A DNA stretch of 64,000 nt from positions 231,042 through 295,041 of the forward strand of contig DATAUV010000117.1 of the NCBI GenBank assembly GCA_036268075.1. The letters run 5' to 3'. This document shows positions 1-8,281 of this stretch, piece after piece. The DNA is from DATARH01 sp036268075. GTDB lineage: Bacteria; Pseudomonadota; Alphaproteobacteria; ATCC43930; CGMCC-115725. Within the stretch, counting starts at the first letter, position 1, and each line of letters begins with the position of its first letter. The position numbers were made by a program, and so were the translations under genes. Below the pieces are notes generated by a model. That model did not search any database. It was not told the DNA's origin and saw only the letters and a program-made list of their open reading frames with translations.

Positions 1-194
1 GGGGCCGGTTTCGGCTTCCTCTTATCCTCCGCCGCGACCGCCCCGAACACCACGAGCCCCGTCGCGATCAGCGCCAGTGCGAGCGAGATGCGGCGATATC
101 CTCGCCGGCCGGCGGACGGCGCAGGCGTCGCGGCGTTTTCGTCGGGGGCTTCGTGGAGGGCTGCGGTGGTCGTGTCGCGATCTGGGTGTGACAT
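1..194 (-). CDS. N-terminus of a membrane-anchored protein, cut by the window edge
   Basis: Reading leftwards from an ATG at 192-194 gives an open frame of 64 codons that leaves the window. A GGAG lies 6 nt before the ATG, which supports the start. The first 35 residues are polar and rich in Ala, Pro, Asp and Glu. They are followed by two arginine clusters and one hydrophobic segment (about residues 38-55, core LALALIATGLVVFGAV), then a basic Lys/Arg/Pro stretch. This fits a single-pass inner-membrane protein with a short cytoplasmic tail, such as an efflux adaptor or a periplasmic anchored enzyme. The family cannot be named from this fragment. Confidence 0.55.
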   Translation of the reverse strand, partial: MSHPDRDTTTAALHEAPDENAATPAPSAGRRGYRRISLALALIATGLVVFGAVAAEDKRKPKPA

Positions 195-848
195 AATGTA
201 CTCCGATACCAGGTAAAAGGAGACCGCACGTGACAGCCTAAGGGCCCCTCGTGCGAGAGCGTATCGATGAAAGAGGGTCCGACGCCGTGCCCGGAACATT
301 CCCGATCATCCGGCGACCGAGCGACACTCAGGTCAGGCCGGGGGAAACGGATGTCAGCCTCGATGGGGTCGGGATGCTAAGGCTAGTGCGCCCCGCTCTG
401 GACGGGAATAACCACTCCAACGAACAATTTGTCATATTTGTGTCAGGTTTTGTATTCTCAGCCAATGATTGAATTGCTCCAATCATGGGACACCTGGTTT
501 CAACCGCTGGCAGGCCGCCCGCCGGTCTCGGGGATACTGTGTATGGCGGAGCTTCCGTCACGCCGAGCGCCGCAGGCCCGGCCGGCAACCCACACCGAAT
601 ATTCGATGAACTCATGCTCGGTCCCCCCAGATACTCACGCCGAATTTCTTGGTTTTGCGGTCGCCGCCATCTTCGCGGGACCGCGTAGCCTATCGACTGT
701 CGGACCCTAGCGTGCAGCGGGTGCCGCAAACCATCCCATGGAAATGGTACAGGCGGCGGCTCAACGATTCGGCGATCCCGGGGTCCACTACCATGAACTC
801 GGTATGGGGCTCGGGCCATCAATGGCCGAAGATTGCGAGTTTGCGTTG
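195..848. other. Long intergenic region upstream of the two-component operon
   Basis: About 650 bases lie between the divergent left-edge gene and the response regulator. Short frames exist on both strands (for example 251-472 +) but none has a convincing start signal or protein character. The stretch 420-490 is clearly more AT-rich than its surroundings and holds the best promoter candidate, annotated separately. The rest shows no recognisable RNA or repeat. Confidence 0.4.
429..458 (+). promoter_or_regulatory. Candidate sigma-70 promoter for the two-component operon
   Basis: TTGTCA at 429-434 and TATTCT at 453-458 are separated by 18 bases, with TG directly before the -10 (extended -10). 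It lies in the AT-rich island of this gap and would give a leader of nearly 400 nt before the response regulator start at 849. No experimental support; an inference from hexamer match only. Confidence 0.35.
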
Positions 849-1565
849 ATGCGGACGCGACGGAGGCAATCGGCCCAGGTGAACGACGACGACGGCGCAG
901 CGCCGCAGGCCTGCCGGATCCTGCTTGTCGAGGATGACGCGCCCGTGCGCGAGCGGCTGGCGCGCATTATCGGCGAGTGGTCCGCCGCGCAATTGATCGG
1001 AGCGTGCGGGACGCTCGCCGAGGCGATGAAAGCCATCCATGCGCAGCCGCTCGATCTGTTGATCACCGATCTCAGATTGCCCGATGGCCATGGTGTCCAG
1101 GCGATCCGAGCCTTGCGCACGGAACAGCCCCGGGCCGAGGCCATGGTGATCTCGGTGCTGGCCGACGATCGCACGGTGATCGAGGCGATCGAGGCCGGTG
1201 CGTCGGGCTACCTCCTCAAAGACAGCGATCCGATCAACATTCTCGACGCCATCACCGACCTGCTGGCGGGCCGTTCGCCGATCTCGTCGACGATCGCCCG
1301 CACGATCGTGCGCCGGCTCTCCGGCCGCGGCCCCGCTGCGGAGCCGATGAAGGGCGAGGAGGATTACCCGCGCCTCACACCGCGCGAGATGGACATCCTG
1401 TGGGGCATCGCCAAAGGCCTCACCTATGGCGAGTTGGCCGAGCGCCTGCAGATTTCGAACCAGACCGTCCCGGTGCACATCAAGAACATCTACCGCAAGC
1501 TGGAGGCCAATAACCGGTCGGAAGCCGTCTACGAGGCCTCGCGGCGCGGCATCATCCGCCTGTGA
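849..1565 (+). CDS. NarL/LuxR-family response regulator
   Basis: This is a two-domain transcriptional response regulator of about 238 residues. The receiver domain begins with the acidic pocket VEDD near residues 27-30, carries the phospho-acceptor Asp74 in the motif TDLRLPDG, and has the conserved Lys124 in YLLKDSD. The C-terminal LuxR-type helix-turn-helix runs from LTPREMDIL to the end and carries IKNIYRKLE in the recognition-helix area. The frame is open further upstream to 738, but the extra residues are not domain sequence. ATG 849 and GTG 879 are both possible starts, so the exact start is uncertain. Its stop overlaps the kinase start by 4 nt, so the kinase is almost certainly its cognate partner. 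Confidence 0.9.
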   Translation: MRTRRRQSAQVNDDDGAAPQACRILLVEDDAPVRERLARIIGEWSAAQLIGACGTLAEAMKAIHAQPLDLLITDLRLPDGHGVQAIRALRTEQPRAEAMVISVLADDRTVIEAIEAGASGYLLKDSDPINILDAITDLLAGRSPISSTIARTIVRRLSGRGPAAEPMKGEEDYPRLTPREMDILWGIAKGLTYGELAERLQISNQTVPVHIKNIYRKLEANNRSEAVYEASRRGIIRL

Positions 1566-3448
1566 CCTGGCTGCGGCGCCTCGGCTGGGCGACGGTGGCG
1601 GCGGCCACGCTGGCGCTCGTGATCGGCGGCTATCTCGTTCAGCTGCCGGAGCCGAAAGCAGCGTTCGTCATCGATCGCGGCGTGCTCCAGCCCGGCACCG
1701 GCCGATCGCAAGACGTGACGCTGCCGTTGCACAGCACGACCGAGACCAATCCGGGCGAGCGGCAGCGCTTCATTGGCCGGTTCTTTCTGCCGAACGCACC
1801 GGCCGACGACCTGTTCCTGCTCGTGGCGACGCCCAATCGGCACCTGAAGGTGACCCTCAACACGCAGCCGCTGTTCGACAGCAAATCCACCGCGATCTGG
1901 GTCGGCCCGGTGATCGGCTCGCCAATCCTCGTGCGCCTGCCGCGACCCCTGCTGGTCGTCGGGCAGAACGAGTTTTGGATCGATGTCGGCGGCGGGCAAT
2001 TCGCGTTTTCGATCTACCTGCCGAAAATCTTCATCGGCAGCGAGGCCGCGCTGACCCCGGTATTCAAGCAGCAGCTCTGGATCAATGAGCGGTTGAAGAC
2101 GATGTCCCTCGTGGCCCAGTTGCTGCTGGGCCTCGGCATTATCGTCGCCCATTTTTTTCGGCCCCGGGACACGTTGCTGTCGTGGATGGCCGGCATGTTG
2201 ACGGCCAATTTCGTGCTCGTGATCGGCTTCTTCCTGGGCTTCAACCCAGAGTTTCAAGCCATCCTGCCTTATCTCACCGTGGTGGCGCCGGCCGTCGGCT
2301 TCCTTGGGATCGGTGTCGCATACGGTGTTGTCGGCTTGCCGCCCCCAAGGGCGGTCGCCGTCTTGGCGTTCGCCATCCCCGCCATCTGCATGCTGCTGAT
2401 CCTCGCCGGCATCATGCCCAGCCGAACCGTTCCGGTCTGGGTCGGCGTGGGGATATTGCTGGGCTCGCTGACGGCGGGGACGGGGATCATCGCCTGGGGC
2501 GCGCTGTGCCGTGCGTCGACCGAGGCGCGGCTGATGCTCGCCCCGTATGTTCTGCTCTGCACCTTCATGCTTCGGGATGCCGCGGTCACCCTGGGATTGA
2601 TCGAACGGCCGCTCGTCGTCATCACGCCTTATGTGCGGCCGATCTTCCTGATCGCCGTGATCGCCGTCTTGATGCGGCGCCTGGTGACGAGCCTCAACGG
2701 GCTCGACAACGCGAACGAAAACCTCAGCCGCCGGCTGATCGAGCAGGAGGCGCAACTCGCCGAGCTGCATCGCACCGAGCGGGTCGAGGCGGCGCAATTG
2801 GTGCGCGAACAGGAAAGGCTGCGCCTGACCCGCGATCTGCATGACGGGATCAGCGGCCATCTCGTCTCGATCATCGCGATGACCGAGCGCGGGGGGACCG
2901 AGCGCGCGGGTGCGGATGCCGACCCGATCGAAGAGGCGGCGCGCCGGGCGCTCGACGATTTGCGCCTCGTCATCTATTCGCTCGACCTCGGCGAGCGGGA
3001 TCTCGCCCTGGCGCTCGCCAATTTCCGCGAGCGCCTCATCCCCCAATTACGGCGCGCCGGCGTCGAGCTCGACTGGTCGATCGCCGACCTGCCGGAGGTA
3101 TCGGGGGTAACGCCGAGCAACGCGCTGAGCATTCTGCGCATCCTGCAGGAGGCGCTGACCAACGCGCTAAAGCATGGCCCGGCGCGCAAGATCATCATTC
3201 GCGGGTCGCCGGCCCCGGGCGGCGTCGCGCTCACGGTGGAGAATGACGGCCGCCCGTTCGTCGAGGCGGACCGCGGTTACGGCCTTCAAAACATGCGTCG
3301 GCGCGCGACCGAGCTGGATGGCGAGTTCACGATCGCCGTGCTCGATCACGGAACCCGGCTGACGCTCGTGCTTCCCCTTTGTCTGCCGAATGTGTTCGAG
3401 GCCGCGCCGAACGCGACGCCCTCACCCCTGCCGGCGACGCCGAGGTAA
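1562..3448 (+). CDS. Membrane sensor histidine kinase (HisKA_3/NarX-UhpB type)
   Basis: A 628-residue kinase starting at a GTG that overlaps the regulator's stop codon (GTGA). Order of parts: one N-terminal membrane helix (about 8-27), an extracytoplasmic beta-rich region (about 30-175), five to seven further helices to about residue 375, a short coiled coil, then the HisKA_3 dimerisation box with the phospho-acceptor His in TRDLHDGISG. The ATPase domain follows (N-box NALKHG; G-box GYGLQNMRRR). The topology resembles 7TMR-DISM sensors. The signal cannot be told from sequence. It should phosphorylate the regulator encoded just upstream. Confidence 0.9.
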   Translation: MTWLRRLGWATVAAATLALVIGGYLVQLPEPKAAFVIDRGVLQPGTGRSQDVTLPLHSTTETNPGERQRFIGRFFLPNAPADDLFLLVATPNRHLKVTLNTQPLFDSKSTAIWVGPVIGSPILVRLPRPLLVVGQNEFWIDVGGGQFAFSIYLPKIFIGSEAALTPVFKQQLWINERLKTMSLVAQLLLGLGIIVAHFFRPRDTLLSWMAGMLTANFVLVIGFFLGFNPEFQAILPYLTVVAPAVGFLGIGVAYGVVGLPPPRAVAVLAFAIPAICMLLILAGIMPSRTVPVWVGVGILLGSLTAGTGIIAWGALCRASTEARLMLAPYVLLCTFMLRDAAVTLGLIERPLVVITPYVRPIFLIAVIAVLMRRLVTSLNGLDNANENLSRRLIEQEAQLAELHRTERVEAAQLVREQERLRLTRDLHDGISGHLVSIIAMTERGGTERAGADADPIEEAARRALDDLRLVIYSLDLGERDLALALANFRERLIPQLRRAGVELDWSIADLPEVSGVTPSNALSILRILQEALTNALKHGPARKIIIRGSPAPGGVALTVENDGRPFVEADRGYGLQNMRRRATELDGEFTIAVLDHGTRLTLVLPLCLPNVFEAAPNATPSPLPATPR

Positions 3449-3524
3449 TGGGCGAAGGGCTCAGCGGCCGGCGATGAGGCCGGTGGGTCGAGCGACCGCA
3501 ACATTGAGCTGGATCGGCTTCGCA

Positions 3525-3555
3525 GGCCAACGCCTCGATCGCCAACGCCTCAATC
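3525..3555. repeat. Short tandem direct repeat
   Basis: The 15-base unit GCCAACGCCTCGATC is present twice back to back with one mismatch. It spans the gap between the kinase operon and the end of the E2 gene and reaches into the last E2 codons. No function is apparent. Confidence 0.5.
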
Positions 3556-4803
3556 GATAAACATCGTCGCCGGCTGTTCCAGATACGATTTGACGCGCTG
3601 GATGAACGACGCCGCTGTCCAGCCATCGACGATGCGGTGATCGAACGAGGACGACAAATTCATCATCTGGGCCACCGCGACCTGCCCGTCACGGACGATC
3701 GGGCGGGCGACGATCTTGTTGACCCCGACGATCGCGACCTCGGGCAGGTTGATCACCGGCGTCGCGGCGATGCCGCCGAGCGGGCCGAGGCTCGAAATCG
3801 TGATCGTCGAGCCGCCAAGCTCCTCGCGCGTCGCCTTGCCGGCACGCGCGGAATCGGCAAGGCGGGCGATTTCGGCCGCCGCCTGCCACAGATCGAGCCG
3901 CTCGGCATGGCGCACCACCGGGACGACGAGGCCGTTTTCGGTTTGCGTCGCGACGCCGAGATGAACCGCGCGAAAGCGGTTGAGGATGCCCGCCTCGTCG
4001 TCGAACCGCGCATTGACCTGCGGATGCGCGGCGATTGCTTTGACGATCGCCCGCATCAAGAACGGCAGCAGGGTCAGATGCGGCCGGTCCGGGTGGTCGG
4101 CGTTGAGCTGGGCGCGCAGCGACTCGGCCGCGCCGACCTCGACCTCCTCGACGTAGGAGAAATGCGGGATGCGCCGGTGCGATTCGGAAAGATGCGCGGC
4201 GATCGCCCGGCGCAACCCGACGATCGGGATGGCCTCGACCTCGGTGTCGCTCGGCGCGGGCGCCTTAGCCGAAATATAGGCATCAAAATCGGCCTGGGTG
4301 ATGCGGCCGTCTTCGCCGGTGCCCGGCACCTGGTCGAGCGCGAGACCCCGATCCGCCGCCCGCTTGCGCACGGCGGGGGACGCCAGGGGTCTGATGCCCT
4401 TGCCCTCACCCGCCGATCCCCGGCTTGTGCCAGGGTCGGCCCCCTCTCCCGCAATGCGGGCGAGGGCAGGTGAAGTACTCCCCTCGCCCGCATTGCGGGA
4501 GCGGGAGGGGCCCGTCGCCTCGGCGACGGGAGGGCGAGGGCCCGCATCAGCCTCCTCGGCCCCCTCGACCTCCAGCTCCACCAGCGCCGACCCGACCGGG
4601 CGTTTATCGCCGACATCGCCGTGGATCGCGACGATCCTGCCGTTGACGGGTGCAGGCAATTCCACCGTGGCCTTGTCGGTCATCACCTCGACGAGCGGGT
4701 CGTCTTCCTCGACCATGTCGCCGGGCTTGACGTGCCAGGCGACGATCTCGGCCTCGGTCGTGCCTTCGCCGACATCGGGCAGCTTGACGATCTGCCGCGC
4801 CAT
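3550..4803 (-). CDS. bkdB: Dihydrolipoamide acyltransferase (E2) of a branched-chain-type 2-oxoacid dehydrogenase complex
   Basis: E2 transfers the acyl group from E1 to CoA through a swinging lipoyl arm. The 417-residue protein has an N-terminal lipoyl domain with the lipoylated Lys44 in the motif MTDKA, a peripheral-subunit-binding domain (about 139-172, start ASPAVRKRA) and a C-terminal CoA-acyltransferase domain with the catalytic FDHRIVDG (His389, Asp393). The frame extends upstream, but the start at MARQIVKLPD matches the family and sits 1 nt after the E1 beta stop. The linker between about residues 85 and 137 is encoded by palindromic repeat DNA kept in frame. Branched-chain specificity is inferred from resemblance; a pyruvate- or acetoin-type complex is less likely. 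Confidence 0.9.
   Translation of the reverse strand: MARQIVKLPDVGEGTTEAEIVAWHVKPGDMVEEDDPLVEVMTDKATVELPAPVNGRIVAIHGDVGDKRPVGSALVELEVEGAEEADAGPRPPVAEATGPSRSRNAGEGSTSPALARIAGEGADPGTSRGSAGEGKGIRPLASPAVRKRAADRGLALDQVPGTGEDGRITQADFDAYISAKAPAPSDTEVEAIPIVGLRRAIAAHLSESHRRIPHFSYVEEVEVGAAESLRAQLNADHPDRPHLTLLPFLMRAIVKAIAAHPQVNARFDDEAGILNRFRAVHLGVATQTENGLVVPVVRHAERLDLWQAAAEIARLADSARAGKATREELGGSTITISSLGPLGGIAATPVINLPEVAIVGVNKIVARPIVRDGQVAVAQMMNLSSSFDHRIVDGWTAASFIQRVKSYLEQPATMFID
4405..4545. repeat. Palindromic repeat cluster inside the E2 coding region
   Basis: Two inverted arms of about 25 bases (4441-4466 and 4480-4502, core CCCGCAATGCGGG) flank a 13-base loop. Next to them is another perfect hairpin (CCCGTCGCC/GGCGACGGG, about 4511-4530). 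The same type of element is usually intergenic in proteobacteria. Here it is read through as the low-complexity linker of the E2 protein without breaking the frame. Confidence 0.75.
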
Positions 4804-4804
4804 C

Positions 4805-5818
4805 TCAGGCCGCCATCGCGCGGCGGATCCCTTCGGCGACGCGCTTTGGCCCAGGAAAATATTCCCACTCGAAAACATGCGGGTAGGGCGTGTCCCACCC
4901 GGTCACGCGCACGATCGGCGCTTCGAGGTGATAGAAGCAATGCTCCTGCACCAGCGCGGCCAGTTCGGCGCCGAACCCGCTGGTCCGCGTCGCCTCGTGC
5001 GCGATGACGCAGCGGCCGGTCTTCTTGACCGACTCGGCGATCGTGTCGAGGTCGAGCGGCAGCAGCGTGCGCAGGTCGATCACCTCGGCATCGACCCCGG
5101 CCTCTTCCGCGGCGGCCAGCGCGACATGAACCATCGTGCCGTAGGCCAGGATCGTCACCGCGTCCCCCGGCTTGACGACCGCCGCCTGGCCCAGCGGGAT
5201 CGAATAGTATCCCTCCGGCACGTCGCTCATCTTGTGCTGCGGCCACGGCGTCGCCGGCCGGTCGTGATGTCCGTCGAACGGGCCGTTGTAGAGCCGCTTG
5301 GGCTCGAAGAAGACCACCGGGTCGTCATCCTCGATCGCGCTGATCAAGAGGCCCTTGGCGTCATACGGGTTGGACGGGATCACCGTCTTCAGCCCGCAGA
5401 CATGGGTGAACAGCGCCTCGGGGCTTTGGCTGTGCGTCTGGCCGCCGAAGATCCCGCCGCCGCAGGGCGCGCGCACCGTGATCGGCGCCCAGAACTCGCC
5501 GGCCGAACGGTAGCGCAGCCGCGCCGCCTCGGAGACGAGCTGGTCGGTCGCCGGGTAGATGTAGTCGGCGAACTGGATCTCGACGACCGGCCGGAGCCCA
5601 TAGGCGCCCATGCCGACCGCGACCGCCATGATCCCGCCCTCGGCGATCGGCGCGTCGAACACGCGGCGGTCGCCGTGCTTTTGCTGGAGCCCCTCGGTGA
5701 CGCGGAAGACGCCGCCGTAAAACCCGACATCCTCGCCGAACACCAAGACGTTGGGGTCGCGCGCCAGCATCACGTCCATCGCCGAGTTGAGCGCCTGCAC
5801 CATCGTCATCGCCGGCAT
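4805..5818 (-). CDS. bkdA2: 2-oxoacid dehydrogenase E1 component, beta subunit
   Basis: This is the 337-residue beta chain of the heterotetrameric ThDP-dependent E1, which decarboxylates the 2-oxoacid with the alpha chain. Typical sequences are the N-terminal TMVQALNSAMD, FGEDVGFYGGVFRVTEGL, the run through EIQFADYIYPATDQ, and the C-terminal transketolase fold ending FPGPKRVAEGIRRAM. The gene lies 3 nt after the alpha-subunit stop and 1 nt before the E2 start, so the three are one operon. The chain looks complete. The branched-chain (bkd) assignment is by overall resemblance. Confidence 0.9.
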   Translation of the reverse strand: MPAMTMVQALNSAMDVMLARDPNVLVFGEDVGFYGGVFRVTEGLQQKHGDRRVFDAPIAEGGIMAVAVGMGAYGLRPVVEIQFADYIYPATDQLVSEAARLRYRSAGEFWAPITVRAPCGGGIFGGQTHSQSPEALFTHVCGLKTVIPSNPYDAKGLLISAIEDDDPVVFFEPKRLYNGPFDGHHDRPATPWPQHKMSDVPEGYYSIPLGQAAVVKPGDAVTILAYGTMVHVALAAAEEAGVDAEVIDLRTLLPLDLDTIAESVKKTGRCVIAHEATRTSGFGAELAALVQEHCFYHLEAPIVRVTGWDTPYPHVFEWEYFPGPKRVAEGIRRAMAA

Positions 5819-5821
5819 CGC

Positions 5822-7066
5822 TCAGACCCCCAGCTCGTCGCGCTGCGCCCGGATGTGCCAGGGCATCTCCTTGTAGACATCCTCGAACATCGTGCCGGCG
5901 CTGAATTGCGGGCCCTGGTCGAGCGTGCCCGATTTCTCGGCCTCGCGGTTGGCGGCCCGGACCTCGTCGGTGAGCTCCTTGGCCAGCGCCGCCTGCCGCT
6001 CCTCCGACCATTCGCCGAGTTCGATCAGATGCCGCGACAGCCGCTCGACCGGGTCGCCGAGGGGCCAGTCCTTGGGCTCGTCCTCCGGGCGGTAGCGGGT
6101 CGGGTCGTCGCTCGTCGAATGCGAGCCGGCGCGATAGGTGAAGAGCTCGATGAGGGTCGCGCCGTGATTGGCCCGCGCGCGCTCGGCCGCCCATTTCGTC
6201 GCCGCGTAGACGGCGAGGAAATCGTTGCCGTCGACGCGCAGTGTCGCGAGCCCGAACCCGACGGCCCGCGCCGCAAACGTCGCCTCGTCGCCGCCCGCGA
6301 CCTCCTGATGCGACGAGATCGCCCACTGGTTGTTGACGACGTTCAGCACGACGGGGGCGCGGTACACGGCCGCAAAGGTCAGCGCGTGGTGGAAATCCGG
6401 CTCGGCCGTCGCGCCCTCGCCGATCCACCCGGCGGCGATGCGGCGGTCGCCCTTATAGGCCGAGGCCATCGCCCAGCCCACCGCCTGCGGAAACTGCGTA
6501 CCGAGGTTCCCCGACAGCGAGAAGAACGAATAGTCCCGCGACGAATACAATACCGGGAGCTGCCGCCCCTTCAGCGGGTCGCGCTTGTTGGCGTAGCACT
6601 GGCAGATCATGTCGACGATCGGATACCCCCGCGCGATCAGAAGGCCCTGCTGGCGATAGGTCGGGAACACCATGTCGTCGGGCGCGAGCGCCATCGCCTG
6701 CGCGACCCCGATCGCCTCCTCGCCGGTGCATTTCATGTAGAAGCTGGTCTTGCCGGTGCGCTGCTGGCGGTTCATGCGGTCGTCGTAGGCTCGGGTCAGC
6801 ATCATCCAGCGCAGCCCCGCGCGCAGCGTCTCCGCGTCGAGCTTCGGGTCCCACTCCCCAACCGCCTTGTCGTCGTCCCCGAGCACCCGGATCAGCGCGG
6901 TCGCGAGGCGATGCGTCCTGACCGACGGCACGTCAATCTCGGGCCGCGCGAGCTTCCCGGGCGGCGGCGATTTGAAATAGCTGAAATCGGGGTGCTGGCC
7001 CGGCATCGAGCGATGCGGGGGGATGTGGAGGCGAAGCGGCTCGGAAGGAGGAGGCACCGTATCCAT
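5822..7066 (-). CDS. bkdA1: 2-oxoacid dehydrogenase E1 component, alpha subunit
   Basis: The alpha chain of E1 (414 residues) binds thiamine diphosphate. The ThDP motif is present as GEGATAEPDFHHAL ending VVNNQWAIS (about residues 215-250). The activation-loop region YRAGSHSTSDDPTRYR, typical of branched-chain and pyruvate E1 alpha, is intact. The N-terminal 60 residues (LRLHIPPHRSMPGQHPDFSYF) are characteristic of the bkd rather than pdh group. It is the first gene of the E1 alpha-E1 beta-E2 operon. No lipoamide dehydrogenase gene follows, so E3 must come from elsewhere. Confidence 0.9.
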   Translation of the reverse strand: MDTVPPPSEPLRLHIPPHRSMPGQHPDFSYFKSPPPGKLARPEIDVPSVRTHRLATALIRVLGDDDKAVGEWDPKLDAETLRAGLRWMMLTRAYDDRMNRQQRTGKTSFYMKCTGEEAIGVAQAMALAPDDMVFPTYRQQGLLIARGYPIVDMICQCYANKRDPLKGRQLPVLYSSRDYSFFSLSGNLGTQFPQAVGWAMASAYKGDRRIAAGWIGEGATAEPDFHHALTFAAVYRAPVVLNVVNNQWAISSHQEVAGGDEATFAARAVGFGLATLRVDGNDFLAVYAATKWAAERARANHGATLIELFTYRAGSHSTSDDPTRYRPEDEPKDWPLGDPVERLSRHLIELGEWSEERQAALAKELTDEVRAANREAEKSGTLDQGPQFSAGTMFEDVYKEMPWHIRAQRDELGV

Positions 7067-7186
7067 GTCAACACCATCGCGCGAATTCGAGGCACCAAGC
7101 TTAACGTAAGCCGAACGGCGGGAATGTCAGCGGCGATCCCTTGCCCTCGCGGAAAAAACTAGCTGGCGCGAAGAGAAACCGGGAGC

Positions 7187-7360
7187 ATGAGCACATGGCG
7201 GCGGCCTATGCCGAGCGTCACCGTGCTCCCTCCGGAGCCCATCCCGACCTTTGTCCTGGCGCGGGCGCGCGCGGAATTCGACGGTCCGCTCGCCGCGCTG
7301 TTGGCCGAGGACGGTCTGGATGCGCGAGGATATCGAACACCTGGCGGCGCGCCGGGCTGA
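7187..7360 (+). CDS. Possible small protein of 57 residues
   Basis: The ATG at 7187 opens a 57-codon frame in the 324-base gap between the E1 alpha gene and the convergent SDR gene. The middle of the peptide (IPTFVLARARAEFDGPLAAL) looks helical and protein-like, whereas the last ten residues are low-complexity. The +1 frame continues with a similar-looking stretch (REDIEHLAARRADRP), so this may be a frameshifted remnant. The only SD-like sequence, GGGAG, is too close to the ATG. The rest of the gap shows nothing recognisable. Confidence 0.25.
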   Translation: MSTWRRPMPSVTVLPPEPIPTFVLARARAEFDGPLAALLAEDGLDARGYRTPGGAPG

Positions 7361-7390
7361 CCGACCGATGGCGATTGGGCCGTCAACGCC

Positions 7391-8131
7391 TCACATCCCG
7401 CGCCGAAGCCGCGCCATGCCGGCGAGCCAGCGGTCGATGTCCTCGGCCTTGCGGCGGACATAGGTCGCGACCTCGGGATGCGGCAGGATCAGGAATTTCT
7501 CGGAGTCGAGCCCGGCGACGACCGCATCGGCAACCGCCTCGGGCGTCAGCACCCCGTTCGTGTCCGGAACGCCGCGGTCGATGCCGCGCAGCATCGCCGT
7601 GTCGACGCCCTGCGGGCAGAGGACCGAGACCTTGATGCCTCGGTCTCGGGTCGAGAGCGCCAGGTTCTCGGCGAAGCCCAGCGCGGCGTGCTTGGTCGCG
7701 GAATAGGGGCCGCTGCCGATCTGCGACAAGAGGCCGGCGGCCGAGACCGTGTTGAGGAAATAGCCGCCGCCGCGCGCGGCCATGCGCGGGACGAGGTGGC
7801 GCGCGGCATAGACATGCGCCATCACATTGACCGCCCAGCTCCGCGCCCAGCCGTCATCGGGGGCGCTCGCCGGGTTGTCCCAATCGGGATCGAGCACGGC
7901 GATCCCGGCATTGGAGCAGAACAGGTCGATCGGGCCGTGGCGGGTCTCGGTGTCGTCGATGAGGCGGGCGATGTCGTCCTCGCGGCTGACGTCGCAGCGG
8001 ACCACATTGCCGTTCGAGTCGAGATCGGCGGCGACGGCCTTCGCGCCTTCGTCGGCGAAACGCGCGCACAGCGCCGCGCCGATCCCCCGTGCGGCGCCGG
8101 TGACGACGACGACTTTGCCCGCGAGATTCAT
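7391..8131 (-). CDS. Short-chain dehydrogenase/reductase (SDR)
   Basis: A classical SDR of 246 residues that oxidises or reduces an alcohol/ketone with NAD(P). The dinucleotide-binding motif TGAARGIG is at 11-18, NAG at 74-76, catalytic Ser130, and YSATK with Tyr143 and Lys147. It therefore has a complete active site. It is transcribed towards the bkd operon and follows a palindromic repeat (8172-8253). The substrate is unknown. The neighbouring 3-hydroxyacyl-CoA dehydrogenase suggests fatty or branched acyl metabolism, but this is only context. Confidence 0.9.
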   Translation of the reverse strand: MNLAGKVVVVTGAARGIGAALCARFADEGAKAVAADLDSNGNVVRCDVSREDDIARLIDDTETRHGPIDLFCSNAGIAVLDPDWDNPASAPDDGWARSWAVNVMAHVYAARHLVPRMAARGGGYFLNTVSAAGLLSQIGSGPYSATKHAALGFAENLALSTRDRGIKVSVLCPQGVDTAMLRGIDRGVPDTNGVLTPEAVADAVVAGLDSEKFLILPHPEVATYVRRKAEDIDRWLAGMARLRRGM

Positions 8132-8171
8132 GTCCCGTCCCTGATGGTTATTGGAGCCGCCTATTTTCAGC

Positions 8172-8253
8172 CGTCATCCCGGCCAAGGCCGGGACCCGCC
8201 CATCAAGTGCTCGTGCGTTTGGACGGTAGGTCCCCGCCTTCGCCGGGATGACG
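8172..8253. repeat. Inverted interspersed repeat, 'TCATCCCGGC' family, copy 1
   Basis: Two imperfect inverted arms of about 25 bases, starting CGTCATCCCGGC and ending GCCGGGATGACG, are separated by about 32 bases. The element lies between the two minus-strand genes SDR and 3-hydroxyacyl-CoA dehydrogenase. A second copy is at 38599-38680. It could form a long stem-loop in the transcript. Confidence 0.85.
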
Positions 8254-8281
8254 ATGGAAAAGGGTGGGCAAAAAGGAAGTT

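Noticed and set aside
251..472. Plus-strand 73-codon frame in the left intergenic region
   Set aside because: It overlaps the AT-rich promoter island, has no good SD and no protein-like character.
4298..7162. Very long plus-strand frame (about 950 codons) opposite the bkd operon
   Set aside because: It is antisense to three clearly homologous genes. Its product is Arg/His-rich with no domain, the usual shadow of GC-rich coding DNA.
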